DNA of 64,000 nucleotides from an uncultured Verrucomicrobiae bacterium (GTDB lineage Bacteria > Verrucomicrobiota > Verrucomicrobiia > Limisphaerales > AAA164-E04), in the NCBI GenBank assembly GCA_943788245.1, contig CALSPN010000024.1:1-64000 (forward strand), in the 5' to 3' direction. The notes under the pieces were generated by a model, which was given only the letters and a program-made list of their open reading frames with translations, was not told the DNA's origin and did not search any database. Each line of letters opens with the position of its first letter. The stretch's first letter is position 1. Below, piece after piece: positions 60,212 to 64,000 of this stretch. The position numbers were made by a program, and so were the translations under genes.

Positions 60212-60890
60212 CTAGGCGAACACATCACGGAATGGGAACCTCCGTTTTGCCAGTCCGGCTTGCATGGCTGGTGTGCGTAACACAGGGCCGAATTTCAAAG
60301 CCCGGTGGGGTCGAAGAAAGTTGTAATGACATCGAAGAATGTTCAATTGCTTTTCCAGGAATTCCTCAAACCGAGCGAAGCTGGTTGTTCGTCTGGTTAG
60401 ATATAAAGTGGATTGCCCGATCGTTAAATTAAGGCGTTCGGTGAAGGAGGTGTTAAGGGTTTCGGAATCTTCTGAATTGAGGAGTAATTTTTCAAAATCC
60501 CTTTTGTCTCCTATGATCATTCTACGTTCCACTTTGATGATGCGATCATTCCTTCGAGTTTTGATGACTTGGTCATAGAGACATTTGCCGAAGCACTTGC
60601 GAATGGCACGCTCATAGAATTTGTATCCATTGTTTGTGATTAGTGGAACACATTGTGAATCTGTTAGTTTGGATATCGATCGTATGACGGATTTGGTGTT
60701 CTCATAGTTCCTTGATCCAACGACTGTTCCCGGCTAAAACCGAGACCACACATCCATCGTTGTAAAGATCCATGAGGCATTCTTTTTCGTTCCTTTGAAT
60801 GTCCGGATTTCGTGACATTCACTATCCCTGGATGTTGCTTGGATTGAAGTGGCGGCAGGATCTGGCTGCTTTTCGCAGCCATCGATACCT
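60212..60890 (-). mobile_element. Degenerate insertion sequence transposase (IS1-like DDE type)
   Basis: A minus-strand frame can be read from about 60890 to 60212. It reads 'ECHEIRTFKGTKKNASWIFT', 'TMDVWSRF', stop, 'PGTVVGSRNYENTKSVIRSI', 'LITNNGYKFYERAIRKCFG', 'VIKTRRNDRIIKVERRMIIG', and then the diagnostic 'SEDSETLNTSFTERLNLTIG' and 'LRCHYNFLRPHRALKFGPVL'. The stop (TAG) replaces the Trp codon expected in 'SRxWPG'. No terminal inverted repeats were recognised, and the left part of the transposase is missing or scrambled. The element is inactive. Confidence 0.75.
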
Positions 60891-61049
60891 TGTATTCCAG
60901 CTCAAGGGACTGGCCACCGGGAATCGCAGATTTACAGGCACCCTCAAAACTCAAGCTGGCGGCTTGATCGAATTTTGGTTCGGGATGTTGCGGAAACGCC
61001 AGGCTGAGCTGGATACAGGGGGAACTTGAGAATCAGGCAGTGAATTGCC

Positions 61050-61739
61050 CTACAGGTCTTGCTTCCAAAGAATAAGATCGTTTGAAAGCTCATCCTTGTC
61101 ATCCTCATCACGAGGGAAGTATCCCTTCAGCTTCTGTCCGCAGAGCTGGATGCCCTCAGCCAGTCCTTTACCATATTTCCTGTCCTTGAACCCATCGATA
61201 ATGGCATCTTTGACCTCCTCAAAGTCTGCATTGCTGAATTGCTTGCTGATTGAAGAGTCTCCCATCACGTAGACCATGCGCTCAAAAGCGGAAATGAAAA
61301 TTAAGACGCCAGTGGCTTGCTGGGTGCTTCCGACCCGATGCATTTGAAATGCCTGTATGGCGCGTTCTTTGAGGCAAGCTTCCATTTCCGAACGACGGCA
61401 GAAAAGCCGTCTCAATCCCCAGAATCTGTTGGCCAGAAAAACCCCGGCAACGAAGGCCGCGATTAGCGTAAAGATGGTGGAGCCCAGACCGACTGCAAGC
61501 TCGGGTGTACTCGTATTTTGCCAGTCCCCGTCAAACGAAACATCCTGAAAACCGAACCATAACAAGCTCAAGGCAGCTAAGGCGATTGTGCAACCTGCTA
61601 GATCCTCAGCTCGATCGTATCGACCACTACTTTCCGTCACGACCGGTACGATTTCTGCCGAGGTATGCGATTCGGCCCTCGAGATGGTCTGCTTGATCAG
61701 TTCTTTTTCTTCAGAATTAAAGAATGTTTCGATATTCAT
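61050..61739 (-). CDS. TPM-domain membrane protein
   Basis: 229 residues from ATG 61739, 7 bp after the stop of the upstream TPM gene; longer in-frame starts would overlap that gene. The N-terminal 'ISRAESHTSAEIVPVVTESS' is the first TPM strand region. Two membrane segments follow ('LAGCTIALAALSLLWFGF', 'LGSTIFTLIAAFVAGVFL'), then the second TPM part 'RERAI'-like 'LKERAIQAFQMHRVGSTQQA' and 'GVLIFISAFERMVYVMGDSS'. TPM domains are implicated in photosystem repair in plants and in membrane-protein turnover with LemA in bacteria. No LemA gene is seen here. Confidence 0.83.
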   Translation of the reverse strand: MNIETFFNSEEKELIKQTISRAESHTSAEIVPVVTESSGRYDRAEDLAGCTIALAALSLLWFGFQDVSFDGDWQNTSTPELAVGLGSTIFTLIAAFVAGVFLANRFWGLRRLFCRRSEMEACLKERAIQAFQMHRVGSTQQATGVLIFISAFERMVYVMGDSSISKQFSNADFEEVKDAIIDGFKDRKYGKGLAEGIQLCGQKLKGYFPRDEDDKDELSNDLILWKQDL

Positions 61740-61746
61740 GATTTCA

Positions 61747-62586
61747 TTACCAGGAACCTGTTGCACCGCCACCACCGGAAAACCCGCCACCAAAACTTCC
61801 GCCACCAAACCCGCTTCCTCTGGAGTTGAATGATTGATAAATAATCCACCACATCAGTCCCAAAACAGCCGCCCAGAAAAGCCATGCCCAGCCGGAACTC
61901 CCTTTTCTACTCAGGGAAACCACCGTGAATATGGTCAAGATGACACCCAAAACAACCAGGCCATAATGCCAGAGAGGCCTCGGGGGAGGCTCAATTTTCT
62001 CTCCAAGAGCCATTTGTGCAAGAGCTTGTGTGCCGGCCGTGATCCCCCCCTCAAAATCGCCAGCCTTGAAGCGTGGGATGATGTGCTGACTCATTATGTC
62101 CCTGCAGAGGGCATCTTTTTGTCTTCCAAATCCAGCCCCTAGCTCGATGCGCGCTTTTCTGTCATCGACTGCGATCAGGAACAGGATGCCCTTGTTCCAC
62201 TCGACCTCTTCGGATCTGCCAATCCCAGCTCCCTCAACCCTGACCTTTTTATGACCGATGCCCCAATCGTCATAAAGGATGCGTGCATAGGTATCGATGG
62301 ACATATCCCCCGCACCATAATCACCGATGCTGCCAATGCTTGCAATGATGATCGGGACAGCCTTTTTCCTGAGAACCTCCCCCAGCTGCTTTTTGAGCTC
62401 TTCAGAGGCGGTCGCCGACAAGAGGCTGGCTTCATCCGTGATGAATTGCTTTTCGGCGGGTTTTTCGGGGAAGCGGATTTGTGCTCGCGATATCTCAGGC
62501 AACCCAAGCAGGAGGCAAAGGAAAAGAACGCATTTCAGAGATGCATTGTGCATTTGAGTCAAGTGAGCAGCCACGACAGGTTCCAT
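61747..62586 (-). CDS. TPM-domain protein with Gly/Ser-rich C-terminal tail
   Basis: 279 residues (ATG 62586; ATG 62553 would put the signal at the very N-terminus). Signal or anchor 'LKCVLFLCLLLGLPEISRA', then the TPM domain: 'FPEKPAEKQFITDEASLLSA', 'VEWNKGILFLIAVDDRKARI' and 'ELGAGFGRQKDALCRDIM'. Two membrane spans ('HYGLVVLGVILTIFTVVSL', 'AWLFWAAVLGLMWWIIYQSF') precede a tail rich in Gly, Phe and Ser ('SGFGGGSFGGGFSGGGGA'), typical of YgcG-like proteins. It is co-transcribed with the second TPM gene. The promoter must lie in the gap before tRNA-Asn. Confidence 0.9.
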   Translation of the reverse strand: MEPVVAAHLTQMHNASLKCVLFLCLLLGLPEISRAQIRFPEKPAEKQFITDEASLLSATASEELKKQLGEVLRKKAVPIIIASIGSIGDYGAGDMSIDTYARILYDDWGIGHKKVRVEGAGIGRSEEVEWNKGILFLIAVDDRKARIELGAGFGRQKDALCRDIMSQHIIPRFKAGDFEGGITAGTQALAQMALGEKIEPPPRPLWHYGLVVLGVILTIFTVVSLSRKGSSGWAWLFWAAVLGLMWWIIYQSFNSRGSGFGGGSFGGGFSGGGGATGSW

Positions 62587-62769
62587 ATCTAATCGAATTC
62601 TAAACCAGAGACTTCGACCCTTTCACACTACAAAAACAAGACTGCTTTGTAAACCTTACTGCATTGGATCGACCTTGGGTGCCTGGTTTCGGATTGTAGA
62701 TTCGGGGATAACAGTCGATTCCTTGACGGACGAAGCGTTCTGTACTTTTCACGAAAGCACAAAAGAAAA

Positions 62770-62844
62770 TGGCTCCAGAGGTTGGACTTGAACCAACAAC
62801 CGATCGGTTAACAGCCGATTGCTCTACCATTGAGCTACTCTGGA
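62770..62844 (-). tRNA. tRNA-Asn (anticodon GTT)
   Basis: 75-nt cloverleaf including an encoded CCA end. Acceptor TCCAGAG/CTCTGGA, discriminator G, D stem GCTC/GAGC, anticodon stem ATCGG/CCGAT with loop CTGTTAA (GTT), and T arm GTTGG-TTCAAGT-CCAAC. The spurious protein reading across this gene is discarded. Confidence 0.97.
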
Positions 62845-62946
62845 ACTCATAAGAGGTCGTGAATTTATGAATCACCGAAGGCTTCGTCAATAGCTTTTAG
62901 TGGTTTTTATCAAAAATTTTAAGATTGGGTCCAATACAGGGCGGAC

Positions 62947-63705
62947 TCAGGAGGTTTGAATGATCTCAATACCTTTTTTTCTCAATGTCTCCAGATATTG
63001 AACCGGTGCTTTGCGGTCGGTGATGATGGTGTCCACTTGATCGAGCTCACACAGAAAAGACACGGATTTCCTGCCAAATTTGGTATGGTCGAGGCAAAAG
63101 ATTACCTTTCGAGCTGCGCGTATCATTTCTTTTTGTATATCGATCAGCAGATTGTGCGAGTTCGTAATGCCCTCTTCTGTGATTCCGCCGGAACCCATGA
63201 CAGCGATATCTGTATTCATGCGCGAGAATGATTCGATGGCCAGTGGGCCTACCAGTACACCCAGGCGAGGATAGATGACTCCGCCGGAGAGAATGACTTC
63301 CACCATGCCGTTGGATGCGTAAAGATTGGCGACGGGAAGTGAGTTGGTGATGATTTGAGGCGATTTGCCTTCTATGTGTTTCGCTACATGATAGGCGGTT
63401 GTTCCTGCGTCGATAATGATGCTTTGGTTCGGTGGTATGCAGTCCGCGCAAGCTTTCCCTATATATTCCTTTTCATCAATTTCCCGTGTATCGCGCTCTG
63501 TGAAGATGAACTCCTGTGATTTGGGTTGGATCAAACGAGCACCTCCATGGGTTCGTTTGAGCTGTCCCCGAGATTCCAGCAAAGTGAGGTCCCGCCGAAC
63601 GGTGGAGACGGAGGCGTCGACCAACTCAGAAATCTCATCGAGTGATGAAAACTCCACATCCTGAAGGTAATCTGTGATTCGTTTTTGACGTTCTTCCGCT
63701 TGCAT
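62947..63705 (-). CDS. DeoR-family transcriptional regulator
   Basis: 252 residues from ATG 63705 ('MQAEERQKRITDYLQDV'); a longer start at 63792 adds an unrelated 29-residue tail. The N-terminal winged helix is 'LDEISELVDASVSTVRRDLT' followed by 'LLESRGQLKRTHGGARLI', the DeoR hallmark. The C-terminal sugar-phosphate-sensing domain has 'IIIDAGTTAYHVAKHIEG' and 'ITNSLPVANLY', then 'GVIYPRLGVLVGPLAIESFS'. DeoR proteins usually repress a neighbouring sugar-catabolic operon and respond to a phosphorylated sugar. Divergent from a gene that probably starts at 63979. Confidence 0.93.
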   Translation of the reverse strand: MQAEERQKRITDYLQDVEFSSLDEISELVDASVSTVRRDLTLLESRGQLKRTHGGARLIQPKSQEFIFTERDTREIDEKEYIGKACADCIPPNQSIIIDAGTTAYHVAKHIEGKSPQIITNSLPVANLYASNGMVEVILSGGVIYPRLGVLVGPLAIESFSRMNTDIAVMGSGGITEEGITNSHNLLIDIQKEMIRAARKVIFCLDHTKFGRKSVSFLCELDQVDTIITDRKAPVQYLETLRKKGIEIIQTS

Positions 63706-63931
63706 GTATTTGCTTGTGATATTGGTTACAGAGTGGGAACTCCCGTCGCTCATCGGGACAGCGGGCGGCCAACCCATATCAACTTGCCACACGATTGCGT
63801 CGAGGTCACCTCAAAACGGTCAAAATCTATCAAACAACTAAAAGACCAAGGTTTTCAGCCGTAATAAGCGCCAAAAGCTTCCAAAACAGGATAGATTGTG
63901 AAAGCTAATGGTAGAAAATGATAGATAGCAC

Positions 63932-63960
63932 TTGACATTTGTCTGGATTTGGAAGATTTT
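63932..63960 (+). promoter_or_regulatory. Candidate sigma-70-type promoter
   Basis: TTGACA at 63932-63937, a 17-bp spacer, then GATTTT at 63955-63960, which is a weak -10. It lies about 20 bp before the possible gene start at 63979 and within the intergenic region expected to bind the DeoR regulator. Confidence 0.3.
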
Positions 63961-63978
63961 GAGTTCTACAAACTTCAT

Positions 63979-64000
63979 ATGTCCAGTCCAACGTCCATTC
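63979..64000 (+). CDS. Possible start of a gene running off the right edge
   Basis: ATG 63979 begins 'MSSPTSI', open to the end of the window, with a promoter-like sequence just before it. It would be divergent from the DeoR gene, the usual arrangement for a DeoR target. Too short to identify. Confidence 0.25.

Noticed and set aside
62770-62844. tRNA-Asn as an integration site
   Set aside because: No integrase gene and no second copy of the tRNA 3' end were noticed nearby.
62600-62890. 96-codon minus-strand frame containing 'SSSMVEQSAVNRSVVGSSPT'
   Set aside because: It is the translation of the tRNA-Asn gene, a common spurious protein.
1-64000. CRISPR array, prophage or defence system
   Set aside because: No regularly spaced direct repeats, no cas genes, no phage structural genes, and no toxin-antitoxin or restriction genes were seen.

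Overview
The window looks like a chromosome segment from a Verrucomicrobiota-type (PVC superphylum) bacterium. The evidence is the density of PVC-typical families: several formylglycine sulfatases, a Planctomycete-type cytochrome c/DUF1549/DUF1553 protein with its DUF1501 partner, PVC-type membrane-bound dehydrogenase domains followed by HEAT repeats and a heme site, DUF1080 (3-keto-disaccharide hydrolase) proteins, a pilin-like protein, and a ~2,100-residue LamG/lamin-tail/CotH secreted protein. Planctomycetota or Lentisphaerota cannot be excluded from sequence alone.

Layout. 0-6 kb: an AbgT transporter, then a cytochrome c (PSD1-like)/DUF1501 pair on the plus strand. 6-22 kb: two minus-strand operons. 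One is sulfatase, PQQ-like propeller, SGNH+PVC dehydrogenase+heme, DUF1080. The other is DUF6807+PVC dehydrogenase+heme, sulfatase, small broken secreted protein, sulfatase. A plus-strand esterase sits between them. 22-31 kb: a SnoaL-like protein, the giant CotH protein, a small exported protein and a pilin-like protein. 31-38 kb: an oxidoreductive sugar block with an intact DUF1080 protein, a SnoaL-like protein, a Gfo/Idh/MocA dehydrogenase, and a divergent operon of MFS transporter, degenerate Gfo/Idh-like protein and second Gfo/Idh enzyme. 38-51 kb: a fourth sulfatase, two esterases, a PDZ/HEAT protein, a YdjY+sialate-O-acetylesterase-like fusion, a TPR+thioredoxin protein and a GH18 protein. 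52-61 kb: a GC-rich cupin gene, a Tat-exported TIM-barrel isomerase-like protein and an RND efflux pair, bracketed by two transposase remnants. 61-64 kb: two TPM-domain proteins, tRNA-Asn(GTT) and a DeoR regulator.

Together the genes suggest growth on sulfated, acylated glycans: desulfation, deacylation, periplasmic oxidation by heme-linked propeller proteins, then 3-keto-sugar chemistry (Gfo/Idh, DUF1080, isomerase). The role of each gene is inferred from its family.

An important caveat is that many genes between about 2 and 22 kb, plus the genes at 40-41 and 52-53.7 kb, are broken by frameshifts. In a manual tally 24 of 27 are single-base insertions, with catalytic motifs kept on both sides. 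That pattern fits uncorrected sequencing insertions better than gene decay. Such loci are listed over their full reconstructed span, and 'pseudogene' as a type only means that the frame as given is broken more than once.
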